DNA from: Candidatus Pacearchaeota archaeon
GTDB lineage: Archaea; Nanobdellota; Nanobdellia; Pacearchaeales; GW2011-AR1
DNA: 52,488 bases
Direction: 5' to 3'
Assembly (NCBI GenBank): GCA_018303845.1
Contig: JAGVXH010000006.1
Span: forward strand, 1-52,488
The notes below the pieces were generated by a model. The model did no database searches. It saw only the letters and a program-made list of their open reading frames with translations, and was not told the DNA's origin. How positions within the stretch are numbered: position 1 is the stretch's first letter; every line of letters begins with the position of its first letter. This document shows, in pieces, positions 32,892 through 41,369 of the stretch. The position numbers and the translations under genes were made by a program.

Positions 32892-34811
32892 CAAATCCAC
32901 CTCCGCCTTATCCGCATTCTCTTCAATAAAAGCTCGTCGTGGAGCAACCGCGTCCCCCATGAGCAAACTAAAAGTCTCATCAGCCTCAACAGCATCCGCA
33001 ATCGAAACCTGCTTCAGTCTACGAGTCTTCGGATTCATCGTCGTATCCCACAACTGTTCATCATTCATTTCACCAAGACCTTTAAACCGACCAACTTCAA
33101 GTTTCCCGCCAAGCTCAGCCGATTTAGTTTTCAACTCTTCAGCATTATAAACATAATATTCCTTCATCCCTTTCTTAATTTTATAAAACGGAGCAACCGC
33201 AACAAAAATATGCCCGGCCTCAACCAACTGCGGCAAATACCTAAAAAACAACGTCAACATCAACGACTTAATATGCTGCCCATCAACATCAGCATCAGTC
33301 ATAATAATAACCTTATTGTAACGAAGCTTTGTTATATCAAAAGAATCCCCAACACCAGTCCCAATCGCCGTAATCATATTTGAAATCATCTCGCTAGAAA
33401 GCGCCCTCGACGGATTCGATTTCTCGACATTCAAAATCTTTCCACGCAAAGGCAAAATCGCCTGAGTCTCTCGGTCCCGTCCACCCTTAGCAGTACCACC
33501 AGCCGAATCACCCTCAACAATATACAATTCAGTATTCTCTTTTTTCTTCGAAGAACAATCAGCCAATTTACCAGGAAGCCCCGAACCAACACTCAATGCA
33601 TTCTTTCGTCTAACCAAATCTTTCGCCCTCTTAGCAGCTTCTCTAGCTTTTAATGCCGAAGAAGCCTTAACCAAAATCGCCTTACCAACAACGGGGTTCT
33701 CTTCCAAGAAATCAGTCAAAGCTACCGTCGCCATAGAATCAATAATTCCCTTAATCTCACTATTCCCAAGCTTAGTTTTAGTTTGCCCCTCAAACTGCGG
33801 ATCCTGCATCTTCACCGAAATCACAGCAGTAATCCCCTCTCGAACATCGTCCCCGCTAAGCTTTTGCCCTTTCTTCAAAACCCCTTTCTTTGTACCATAA
33901 TCATTAATCACCCTCGTCAACGCCGTCTTCAAACCAATAACATGCGTCCCACCCTCAATCGTATTAATCGTATTAACAAAACCCTGAATGTTCTCATTAT
34001 AAGAATCGCTATACTGAATCGCAACTTCAGCAACAGTCTTCCCCTCTTCTCTCTTAAAATAAATCGGCTTCTGATGAATCGCATTTCGCGTCTTATTCAA
34101 CCACTTAACAAACTCAACCAAACCACCCTCATAACGAAACGACTCACTCTTAATCAGCTCCTCTCTCAGGTCCTTAAAACTAATCTTCAACCCAGCATTC
34201 AAAAAACAAGTCTCTCTAAATCTCGTCGCAAGAATCTTATATTCAAAATCAAGCGTAGTAAAAATACTTTCATCTGGCATAAATGTAACCTTCGTACCAT
34301 GCTCCTCAGTCCCACAAGTTCCAATAACTTTCATATCGCCAGCCGGAACACCAATATTATAAGTCTGAGCATAAATCTTCCCAGCTTTCCGAACCTCAAC
34401 AGTCATCTCTTTAGACAAAGCTGCAACAACCGAAATCCCAACACCATGCAACCCGCCAGAAACTGCATAAGCCTTATTATCAAACTTACCACCAGCATGA
34501 AGCTTCGTAACAATAATTTCCATAGCAGGCCTCTTGTAAACAGGATGCATATCAACTGGCATTCCTCGCCCATCGTCCTCGACACTCACCGAACCATTCT
34601 TATTAATCGTAACCCGAATCTCTTCCCCCGCACCAGCCATATGCTCATCAACAGAATTGTCAACGACTTCGTAAACACAATGATGCAAACCATACTTATC
34701 AGTAGACCCAATATACATCCCAGGTCTTTTACGCACTGCCTCAAGCCCCTCTAAAACCTTAATATCTTTAGCCGCATACTCATCCTTTCCAGCAACAGAT
34801 TCATTTACCAT
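32889..34811 (-). CDS. gyrB: DNA gyrase subunit B
   Basis: A 640-aa ATPase subunit of gyrase. The start is Met at 34811 (MVNESVAGKDEYAAKDIKVL); the longer frame to 34859 would cover the TATA box (GTTTATAAAG). The GHKL ATP site has EVVDNSVDEHMAG and DDGRGMPVD with GGLHGVG; the transducer Lys region QTKTKLGN; the TOPRIM domain EGDSAGGTAKGGRDR and DADVDGQHI; and the tail FKGLGEMNDEQLWDTTMNP. It is the first gene of the operon gyrB - ribosyltransferase-like - zinc ribbon - gyrA. Confidence 0.97.
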   Translation of the reverse strand: MVNESVAGKDEYAAKDIKVLEGLEAVRKRPGMYIGSTDKYGLHHCVYEVVDNSVDEHMAGAGEEIRVTINKNGSVSVEDDGRGMPVDMHPVYKRPAMEIIVTKLHAGGKFDNKAYAVSGGLHGVGISVVAALSKEMTVEVRKAGKIYAQTYNIGVPAGDMKVIGTCGTEEHGTKVTFMPDESIFTTLDFEYKILATRFRETCFLNAGLKISFKDLREELIKSESFRYEGGLVEFVKWLNKTRNAIHQKPIYFKREEGKTVAEVAIQYSDSYNENIQGFVNTINTIEGGTHVIGLKTALTRVINDYGTKKGVLKKGQKLSGDDVREGITAVISVKMQDPQFEGQTKTKLGNSEIKGIIDSMATVALTDFLEENPVVGKAILVKASSALKAREAAKRAKDLVRRKNALSVGSGLPGKLADCSSKKKENTELYIVEGDSAGGTAKGGRDRETQAILPLRGKILNVEKSNPSRALSSEMISNMITAIGTGVGDSFDITKLRYNKVIIMTDADVDGQHIKSLMLTLFFRYLPQLVEAGHIFVAVAPFYKIKKGMKEYYVYNAEELKTKSAELGGKLEVGRFKGLGEMNDEQLWDTTMNPKTRRLKQVSIADAVEADETFSLLMGDAVAPRRAFIEENADKAEVDL

Positions 34812-34949
34812 CACAAATATTCCTCTTACACCAAAAAAACAACCTTTCTTTATAAACATTTAGGTTAAAAAATCAAAAACCAGCGTCGATGATTTTCAAA
34901 ATAAATAAAGTAAAATGTCTCAACCTAGAATACACTCATCTTGCAAAAA

Positions 34950-35180
34950 TTACTTCTTCGCAACTTCATTCCGAGCTTTCCAATCTGCCTCTCTCTTCAC
35001 TTTCTCGCTCTTAACAATATCACTTTTAACAACCCACTTAACCTTCTTAGTCAACCTTCCCATCTCCATATTCTTCCGACACTTACTAGAACAAAAATAT
35101 CTCACCGAAGAATCTTTCTGAACAACTGTAGTACCTTTCGGAAATTCATACGCCTTTTTACAAAAACTACAAACCGGCAT
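34950..35180 (-). CDS. rpl24e: Ribosomal protein L24e
   Basis: A 76-aa zinc-binding large-subunit protein. CSFCKKAYEFPKGT and RYFCSSKCRKNMEMG give the four Cys ligands. The start is Met at 35180, one base after the S28e stop and preceded by GGGGGAG; the longer frame would run into S28e. It is third in the L7Ae-S28e-L24e operon. T-rich stretches follow its end (34862-34885, minus strand TTTTTGATTTTTT). Confidence 0.95.
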   Translation of the reverse strand: MPVCSFCKKAYEFPKGTTVVQKDSSVRYFCSSKCRKNMEMGRLTKKVKWVVKSDIVKSEKVKREADWKARNEVAKK

Positions 35181-35181
35181 T

Positions 35182-35490
35182 TTATTTGCTCCCCCTCTGC
35201 GGTCTCTTTCCCATCCTTCTCGCTTCAATTTCAGTTTCACGTAACATCAAAACATCTCTCTTCTTAATAGGACCTCGAACATTTCGTCTCATAGATTTTC
35301 CCCTATTCTTACCTTGCAAAATCTTACACATAACCTGACTAACTTCTCCTCGTGTCCCACCTCGAGCAACAATAGCCTCTACAATAGCCGGAACAACACC
35401 CTCTTCAGTCAACTTCTCACTGCCCTTAGAACCAGCAGACTTCTTCTCCTGCTTACTTTCCTTTTCCTTCTTCTTATCAATTTTTGCCAT
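35182..35490 (-). CDS. rps28e: Ribosomal protein S28e with Lys-rich N-terminal extension
   Basis: A 102-aa protein. The S28e core is residues 30-102 (VEAIVARGGTRGEVSQVMCK; RNVRGPIKKRDVLMLRETE, then EARRM). The first 29 residues (MAKIDKKKEKESKQEKKSAG) are an extra charged tail; usual S28e is about 70 residues. It lies between L7Ae and L24e as in many archaea. Confidence 0.93.
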   Translation of the reverse strand: MAKIDKKKEKESKQEKKSAGSKGSEKLTEEGVVPAIVEAIVARGGTRGEVSQVMCKILQGKNRGKSMRRNVRGPIKKRDVLMLRETEIEARRMGKRPQRGSK

Positions 35491-35547
35491 TTTGTTTTTT
35501 TAATACGACACTACTTCGAGCATCTTCAATATTAAGCTGTAAGGAAA

Positions 35548-35844
35548 TTATCCCAAAGAGTTAAGCTTAGCTTCGCCTTCTTCTAACACAGCAATTGCAG
35601 CCGTAGGCCTATTAATTCCAACAGAAATTCCTAACTTCTCCTTAGAATCAGCCACGACAAACTTAACACCTTTCTCTCTACAAAGAATAGGTAAATGCTG
35701 CGTCAATTCCTTAGGGTCAATATCAGATGCAACAACAACCAACTTAGCAATTCCTCGCTCTACTGCCTTGGTCACTTCATTAACACCCTTGTCAACCTTT
35801 CCGGTCTTAGCCGCTTTCTCTACAACATCATATACCGATACCAT
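35548..35844 (-). CDS. rpl7ae: Ribosomal protein L7Ae
   Basis: A 98-aa RNA-binding protein of the large subunit, box C/D and H/ACA RNPs and RNase P; it binds kink-turns. It has GVNEVTKAVERGIAKLVVVA, DIDPKELTQHLPILCREK and a closing GINRPTAAIAVLEEG. It is some 20 residues shorter than most archaeal copies, mainly at the N-terminus. It is first in its operon, with a 62-base structured leader. Confidence 0.95.
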   Translation of the reverse strand: MVSVYDVVEKAAKTGKVDKGVNEVTKAVERGIAKLVVVASDIDPKELTQHLPILCREKGVKFVVADSKEKLGISVGINRPTAAIAVLEEGEAKLNSLG

Positions 35845-35906
35845 TTTCGTTTCCTATTTAGTTCCAACCGAGAATTTCTCCTCGCGAGCCCAGCTCGTTC
35901 ATTGGT
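35845..35906 (-). promoter_or_regulatory. Structured leader of the L7Ae operon
   Basis: A TATA box (GTTTTATAAAGTG, centred 35932) predicts a start near 35906. The leader can fold with ccaa/ttgg closing (35864-35867 and 35902-35905) around cgagc-cca-gctcg (35885-35897) and gaga-att-tctc (35870-35880). Most first genes here are leaderless, so this leader is unusual. Archaeal L7Ae is known to control its own mRNA through a leader kink-turn in some species; a clear kink-turn is not proven here. Confidence 0.45.
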
Positions 35907-35940
35907 ACAACTTAATCAAAATTTCACTTTATAAAACTTC

Positions 35941-36972
35941 CTACCCAAAAAAATTTTTCTGCCATAAAACCTCAACCTCATCCGTCCTCTCTCTTGGCTT
36001 AATATCAACATTCTCCAAATCTCTCGTCGCCAATCCAGCCTGAAACATCTTGAGTCCCAAATACCCAATCATCGCCCCATTATCCGTCAACAAATCATTC
36101 GGCGGACAAAAAAATCTAGCACCCCGTTCCTCGCACATTACCCGACACATCTCCTGCAACCTACTATTACAACCAACCCCACCACCAATTAACAATTCAT
36201 TTTTTCCCGTATGCGCAAGCGCCCTTTCCGCAACCTCAACAAGCATAGCAAAAACAGTTTCTTGCAAAGCATAAGCAATCTCCCGGTTATCAACCCCGGC
36301 CTCAATCAAACCCCGAACCTTAGTCTGAATACCTGAAAAACTAACATCCATACCCTTAACAGAATAAGGCAATTCCAATAGCCTAGGCTCTAATACCTTA
36401 TTTTTAGTTTCTAATTTCTCAAATTCTAAAGCAAGCTTTTGAATTTGCACCCCAGCCGGAAATCCAAGCCCCATACTCCTCCCAAGGCTATCAATAAAAT
36501 TTCCAACACCTAAATCAAGCGTCTCTCCAAAAATCCTAAATTTCCCACCAACAAAAGCGACAATCTGCGTATTGGCACCCGAGGCGTAAAGCATGACAGG
36601 ACTCTTAGCGCCACAAGTTTCCCCAATAACCAGATGTGCAACGCAATGATTCACCGCAATAATTGGTATACCAAGGTATACAGCTTTCTTCTTAGCAAAA
36701 CTCATTCCCTCCAGCAGACAAGGAGCAAGCCCAGGCGCGTTAGAAAAAGCAATACATTCCAAATCTTCCTCCAAAATCCCAGCCTCTTTCAAAGCTTTCT
36801 CAAAAACCATTTCACCCACCTTAGCATGATGTGCCCGAACCTCCAATGGAATCATCCCGCCTTCTTTTGTGGTATACGAATCTTTAATATTCGCCAAAAT
36901 CTTACCATCTAAACCAACAATCCCAACTCCAAAAGTATGAGCAGTAGATTCAATTCCAATAATACATTTCAT
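35941..36972 (-). CDS. kae1: Kae1/OSGEP, tRNA t6A37 synthesis protein of the KEOPS complex
   Basis: A 343-aa ASKHA-fold protein that transfers threonylcarbamoyl to A37 of tRNAs. IGIESTAHTFGVGIVG starts the domain. The metal-binding motifs are VRAHHAKV and NHCVAHL; YASGANTQIV and the C-terminal GGGVGCNSRL are phosphate and nucleotide loops. The start is Met at 36972, with a TATA (TTTTTAATATTTG) about 25 bases upstream. The Bud32 kinase often fused or adjacent in archaea is not in the window. Confidence 0.96.
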   Translation of the reverse strand: MKCIIGIESTAHTFGVGIVGLDGKILANIKDSYTTKEGGMIPLEVRAHHAKVGEMVFEKALKEAGILEEDLECIAFSNAPGLAPCLLEGMSFAKKKAVYLGIPIIAVNHCVAHLVIGETCGAKSPVMLYASGANTQIVAFVGGKFRIFGETLDLGVGNFIDSLGRSMGLGFPAGVQIQKLALEFEKLETKNKVLEPRLLELPYSVKGMDVSFSGIQTKVRGLIEAGVDNREIAYALQETVFAMLVEVAERALAHTGKNELLIGGGVGCNSRLQEMCRVMCEERGARFFCPPNDLLTDNGAMIGYLGLKMFQAGLATRDLENVDIKPRERTDEVEVLWQKNFFG

Positions 36973-37113
36973 AATTACCAAACAAAACCAAATATTAAAA
37001 ATCTTCCCAAACAAAACCAAAACACTCAAACCTCCAAAATCTAAAGTCTAATTCTTCAAAAAAACAAAAATTCCTCACATAAAGTATAAATACTAGAAAT
37101 CTTTCTTTCGAAC
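36973..37113. promoter_or_regulatory. Divergent promoters of kae1 and disA
   Basis: The 141-base gap holds a TATA for kae1 (minus, centred near 36996) and gtataaata for disA (plus, 37084-37092), each about 24-26 bases before its ATG, so both genes look leaderless. Confidence 0.5.
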
Positions 37114-38157
37114 ATGGTGATAGAAAAAGACAAAACTTTCCTAGATTTCCTAAAATTGGTATCTCCAGGAACATCCCTTAGGAATGTAATAGACGATATT
37201 TTAAGGTCCGACCTCGGAGCACTAATTGTTTTCGACTCAAAAGAATTACAAGATCAAAATCTCTTCGAGGGTGGCTTCAGAATCAACTCAAGATTTACAT
37301 CCCAAAAACTTTTCGAGCTCTGTAAGATGGACGGAGCAATAATAGTTTCCCAAGATTTAAAACGGATTCTCTACGCCAACGTCTTAATGACACCAGGGAC
37401 AACCGCAAGTTCAATAGAAACAGGAACAAGGCACAAAGCCGCAGAACGAACAGCGAAACAAGCCCACACCTTCGTAATTGCAATTTCCGAAAGAAGAAAA
37501 AAAACTACTCTATACCACGGTGCATCTAGATATTATTTAAAATCAACCGAAGAACTAATTCGAAGCATAACATCAAATCTCCAACTTCTAGAAAAACAAC
37601 GTGAAATCCTAAACGATAATCTAGCAAACCTAAACATTTTAGAAATGTCAGAATTAGTCTCAGTCAGCGATGTTTGCCAAGTGATACAACGATCGGAAAT
37701 GATTCTAAAAATATCAGAATCGATGAAAAGGAATTTCACAGAACTAGGAAAAGAAGGAAGCATAATGTATATGCGATATAGAGAAATTTTAAAAGGTGTT
37801 GAAAAAACAGAAAACGAAGTTGTAAGAGACTATACAAGTATACCATTAAAAAGAGCAAAAACCCTTCTAACAAACTTGACATTTGAAGGACTGCTAGAAA
37901 CAGAATCGATAGCGAGACTAATTGTTGAAAAATCTCTTGAAGAAACAGTCTCTCCAAAGGGATACAGATTCCTCTCACATCTAGTTCTCTCAGCAAAAGA
38001 AATGTCACAAATAATAAAATTGAATAAAAATATAGATAACATCCTAAAAGCAGATTCGTCCTCGCTAGAACCAATTCTGAAGAACAGAAGCTCCGACACA
38101 TATGAAAAAATAAGAAAACTTAGAGAACAGATATTAAACGGAAAAATAATATGTTAA
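37114..38157 (+). CDS. disA: DisA-type diadenylate cyclase
   Basis: A 347-aa enzyme that joins two ATP into cyclic di-AMP. The N-terminal DAC domain (about 1-140) has the DGA motif (D73-G74-A75, KMDGAIIVSQDL) and the nucleotide motif GTRHKAAERTAKQ (R106-H107). The linker domain spans about 150-280. The C-terminal domain resembles DisA's helix-hairpin-helix domain (KGYRFLSHLVLS), but the DNA-binding GIG turn is replaced by LKNRSSDTYEK, so binding of branched DNA may be lost. It overlaps the DHH gene by seven bases, a tight operon. DisA is a bacterial family; euryarchaeal DacZ is a different architecture. Confidence 0.93.
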   Translation: MVIEKDKTFLDFLKLVSPGTSLRNVIDDILRSDLGALIVFDSKELQDQNLFEGGFRINSRFTSQKLFELCKMDGAIIVSQDLKRILYANVLMTPGTTASSIETGTRHKAAERTAKQAHTFVIAISERRKKTTLYHGASRYYLKSTEELIRSITSNLQLLEKQREILNDNLANLNILEMSELVSVSDVCQVIQRSEMILKISESMKRNFTELGKEGSIMYMRYREILKGVEKTENEVVRDYTSIPLKRAKTLLTNLTFEGLLETESIARLIVEKSLEETVSPKGYRFLSHLVLSAKEMSQIIKLNKNIDNILKADSSSLEPILKNRSSDTYEKIRKLREQILNGKIIC

Positions 38158-39194
38158 ACGCAAACCAACTGACCCAAATCCGCGACCAACTTGAAACATC
38201 ACAAAATCCCCTTTTCTTCTACGATAACGATGTAGATGGACTCTGCTCATTTCTAATCTTAAGAAGATCTCTAGACAGAGGACGCGGCGTAACAATAAAA
38301 TCCTTCCCAGATCTAGGGGAACAATACATACAAAAAGTAGAAGAATTAAACCCAGACTTAATCATAGTCCTAGATAAGGCAGAAGTAAGCGAAAAATTTG
38401 TAGGCCATGCAAAAATCAACAATATACCAATTCTCTGGATCGATCACCACGAATCAAAAACCAGAAAAGAAATAATACAACAAACATCCTACTTCACAAC
38501 ATTTCCTTCCGCCGAACCAACTTCCTATATAGCACAAAAAATATTCAACCGCCAACAAGATATTTGGCTTTCCATAATCGGATGCATCGGGGACGTATAC
38601 TTGCCAGACTTCGCAGAAAAATTCAGCAAACAAAATCCAGATCTTCTACCTCTAAACATCAACGCCTTCACCGCACTCCAAACAACAACAATCGGCAAAA
38701 TCGCAAGGAAACTAAATTTTGGACTAATGGACACAACAACAAACATACTTGGGCTAATCAAATATCTTTTTAATTGCAATTCTCCCTACGACCTCCTCGA
38801 AGAAAACGCCTCCACAAAACAATTTCACAAAAGATCAAACCAACTAGAAGAATTCTTCCAAAAACAAATAGAAAAAGCGGAAACCCATTTCAACAAAAAT
38901 TCCAAAGTCCTCTTTTTTACCTATTCTGGTAATACATCAATGTCATCCGAAATCTCAAATAACTTAGCCTTCCGTCATCCAGACTCTCTAATTATAGTCG
39001 CCTTCCTCCGACCAGAAAAAGCCAACATCTCAGTCCGAGGGAAAAACGCACTAGAAATAACAAGAGCAGCGACAAAAGATATTCTAGGAGCAACAGGCGG
39101 TGGGCACTGCGAAGCCACAGGGGCCATGGTTCCAATTTCAGACTTCGAAAAATTTAAAGAGAACATAAAGAATCTAACGACAACTCAATATTAG
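38151..39194 (+). CDS. DHH-DHHA1 phosphoesterase, probable c-di-AMP phosphodiesterase
   Basis: A 347-aa protein. DHH domain motifs are YDNDVDGLCSFLILRRS, VLDKAEVSE and the name-giving IDHHES; the DHHA1 domain ends with GATGGGHCEATGAMV. This is the two-domain layout of GdpP/Pde2/NrnA enzymes that open c-di-AMP or digest short RNA. Fusion-like coupling with disA makes c-di-AMP or pApA the likely substrate. A RecJ/NrnA-like nanoRNase role is the main alternative. No PAS or membrane part is present, so it is cytoplasmic. Confidence 0.88.
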   Translation: MLNANQLTQIRDQLETSQNPLFFYDNDVDGLCSFLILRRSLDRGRGVTIKSFPDLGEQYIQKVEELNPDLIIVLDKAEVSEKFVGHAKINNIPILWIDHHESKTRKEIIQQTSYFTTFPSAEPTSYIAQKIFNRQQDIWLSIIGCIGDVYLPDFAEKFSKQNPDLLPLNINAFTALQTTTIGKIARKLNFGLMDTTTNILGLIKYLFNCNSPYDLLEENASTKQFHKRSNQLEEFFQKQIEKAETHFNKNSKVLFFTYSGNTSMSSEISNNLAFRHPDSLIIVAFLRPEKANISVRGKNALEITRAATKDILGATGGGHCEATGAMVPISDFEKFKENIKNLTTTQY

Positions 39195-39325
39195 AATTCA
39201 CCATTCAAAATCAAAACTCAAAGCTTTATAAATTTTATTCCTAAAATTAAACCCTAATATACTATCCTCAAAACGACAAATACTTATAAGCTCAGAAAAT
39301 TTCTTCTTGTATGGGAGGAGTGCTG

Positions 39326-41068
39326 ATGACAAAAAGATGCAAAAAAGAAACGCGTCTTTTCCCTTGTCCAAAAAAAACAAATCAACTTCCAAAAAAAACA
39401 AATTCTCATTTCAAAAATATTCCAATTCCTACATCTTCATCAAAAATACAAATTTTAGAAAATATAATAAAAGCAGAACGCAAAAAAACAGCAAATCAAA
39501 TAAAAAATTCCATAACAAAAGAAGAAAGAAAAGCGAATGTTCAAGACTGGAAAAACAAAATCGCGCCACAAAAAGAAATAATGCAAGATTTAATCTCGAC
39601 AATAATAAAAAGTCCAATGTCTCTGATAGACAAAGACATGGCCTATACATTCGACATAATGGCAGTAGAAGGTCGTGCAGAAAACGCACATGGAACATTT
39701 GAATCCCATTATCCCAATACAACAAAAACCGATGTGCTGAATGCAATAACAAAAGCAGATCCAGCCCAATTAAGAGAATACTATGCAAAAACAGGAATAC
39801 AAAAAGAATCCAAGGATTTAGTAAATTACCTAAAAGAGAATTTCACAAAAATAAAATTTCAAAATAGAGTCCAAGGATATATAGATTCTATAGTAGAATT
39901 ACAAGAAGATTGGCTCGAAGGAATAGAAAAAAACATATCTACAATAGATAAATACTCAGATTCTATAGTTTTCAAAAATAGTAAAAATGGTGCTCCAAAC
40001 AAAATGTCTTGTCTCAAAGGAATGGAAGTAAATATGTTAGCATGGTTAAGAGGAGCTTATCTTACAGCCAGCATGGACACGCTTAGAGGAATAAGAGATG
40101 AAGGATTCAAAAAATACGGAAAACAAACAGGAGGAGGAGAGGGTTATCTAATTAACATGAAAAAACTACAAGAATATGGAATAGATTTAAACGACTTATC
40201 AAAAATGAACTACAGAGGCGCACTTGAACCACTAAATAATATGCCACATGACAAAAGACTAGACATCTTAGAAAATCTTAAAATCATAACAAGAAAAAGT
40301 CTTCCCTTAGAAGACATCGCGCAAGGGGAATACACTTGGGAAAAAATAAAGACACATCCAGGCACAACAAATCTACAAAAAAATCCAGGATTTGAAGACC
40401 AATACATAAGAGAAGAAAAAGGACTCGGAGTAGGAGACGACAAAGTAATTTTCATGTGCGGGTTTCTCCCGCAAGAATTCTATAAAGATGGACATAAAAG
40501 ATCCGGAACAGAAACGGAATCAGGAATACTTGGCGGACTATCAAGCGATTTTATAGATACAGTATCAAAAAGCTCACACATCATCATGCCAGGAGGACAA
40601 GATTACATAGCCGGACTTCATTTAAATGGAAGATGGAAGAAACTTGCTCAAGATAAAAGAGTCAGAAACAGATTCGGAATAAGAGAAAACCCCGACGGAG
40701 ATTATGATTTATTAACTAAAGACCAACTGATAGCCTACACCATGGCAGGAGCAAACACAATAGGAAAAACATTACACTCTTCTCAAAGACATTTCTTTCT
40801 AGACAAACCAGGAGAAACATGCATGGTATCTGAACTCCTAAAACTTGGATACGCCCATGCCATGATACGTGGAATACCAATGGATTTAAACAATATAAGA
40901 AATTTTAAAATAAATTTAGGAAAAAACTTTGACGAAACAAAATTCACATTTGAAAGTAAACCATTAAGAGAAATAAAACCAATGCTGAACGAATGCCTAA
41001 ATCTAGTCGACACTCCAACCCAGCAACAACGAGAAGACAACCTCCGAAAATTCTATCTCCCAAACTAA
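39326..41068 (+). CDS. Large unrecognised protein, 580 aa
   Basis: The start is Met at 39326 (MTKRCKKETRLFPCPKKTNQ), with GGGAGGAG seven bases upstream; the earlier ATG at 39311 overlaps that site. A TATA (cttataagc, near 39285) predicts a short leader. The N-terminus is basic; the rest is soluble and mixed. Striking parts are VEGRAENAHGTFESHYPN, SHIIMPGGQDYIAGLHLNGR, YTMAGANTIGKTLHSSQRHF and GYAHAMIRGIPMD, which look like conserved catalytic or ligand segments with several His. No family is recognised. G is about as common as C in the coding strand, unlike neighbouring plus-strand genes. Confidence 0.78.
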   Translation: MTKRCKKETRLFPCPKKTNQLPKKTNSHFKNIPIPTSSSKIQILENIIKAERKKTANQIKNSITKEERKANVQDWKNKIAPQKEIMQDLISTIIKSPMSLIDKDMAYTFDIMAVEGRAENAHGTFESHYPNTTKTDVLNAITKADPAQLREYYAKTGIQKESKDLVNYLKENFTKIKFQNRVQGYIDSIVELQEDWLEGIEKNISTIDKYSDSIVFKNSKNGAPNKMSCLKGMEVNMLAWLRGAYLTASMDTLRGIRDEGFKKYGKQTGGGEGYLINMKKLQEYGIDLNDLSKMNYRGALEPLNNMPHDKRLDILENLKIITRKSLPLEDIAQGEYTWEKIKTHPGTTNLQKNPGFEDQYIREEKGLGVGDDKVIFMCGFLPQEFYKDGHKRSGTETESGILGGLSSDFIDTVSKSSHIIMPGGQDYIAGLHLNGRWKKLAQDKRVRNRFGIRENPDGDYDLLTKDQLIAYTMAGANTIGKTLHSSQRHFFLDKPGETCMVSELLKLGYAHAMIRGIPMDLNNIRNFKINLGKNFDETKFTFESKPLREIKPMLNECLNLVDTPTQQQREDNLRKFYLPN

Positions 41069-41328
41069 TCCAACCTACCAAAAAACAAAATAGACTTCTC
41101 TTCCAAACACAACTTTTCACAACCTCCAAAACATTCAACCCCAAAATAATCTTCGACACAAATCCCCTTTCCCTTAATATCCAAAGCCAACTCTTTCAAG
41201 GCCTCTTCTCGACTTCTAAATTCACCAGTTGGAATACTAGCCCTAAACCAAAAATCTCCAGAAACATACTCAGCCTTTAAAACTCCGCCCTCATCAAACC
41301 CAACATAAAATCCATCCCGAACGTCCAT
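41065..41328 (-). CDS. Hypothetical 87-aa protein
   Basis: A beta-strand-rich N-terminal half (MDVRDGFYVGFDEGGVLKAE; YVSGDFWFRASI), one helix (SREEALKELALDIKG) and a Cys-rich end (VECFGGCEKLCLEE). Its stop overlaps the stop of the convergent gene by four bases. The N-terminus (RDGFYVGF) resembles the RDGFFVGV strand at the end of the neighbouring protein 41370-42563. The family is unknown. Confidence 0.58.
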   Translation of the reverse strand: MDVRDGFYVGFDEGGVLKAEYVSGDFWFRASIPTGEFRSREEALKELALDIKGKGICVEDYFGVECFGGCEKLCLEEKSILFFGRLD

Positions 41329-41369
41329 CTAAAACTAAAGACCACATTTTATATAAAACTTTCTAAATA

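Noticed and set aside
29554-34811. Bacterial origin of the contig
   Set aside because: Gyrase, DisA, pyruvate kinase and the RsuA-like enzyme could be bacterial, but S6e, S28e, L24e, L7Ae, aIF2 gamma, aIF5B, Kae1, deoxyhypusine synthase and TATA promoters are archaeal.
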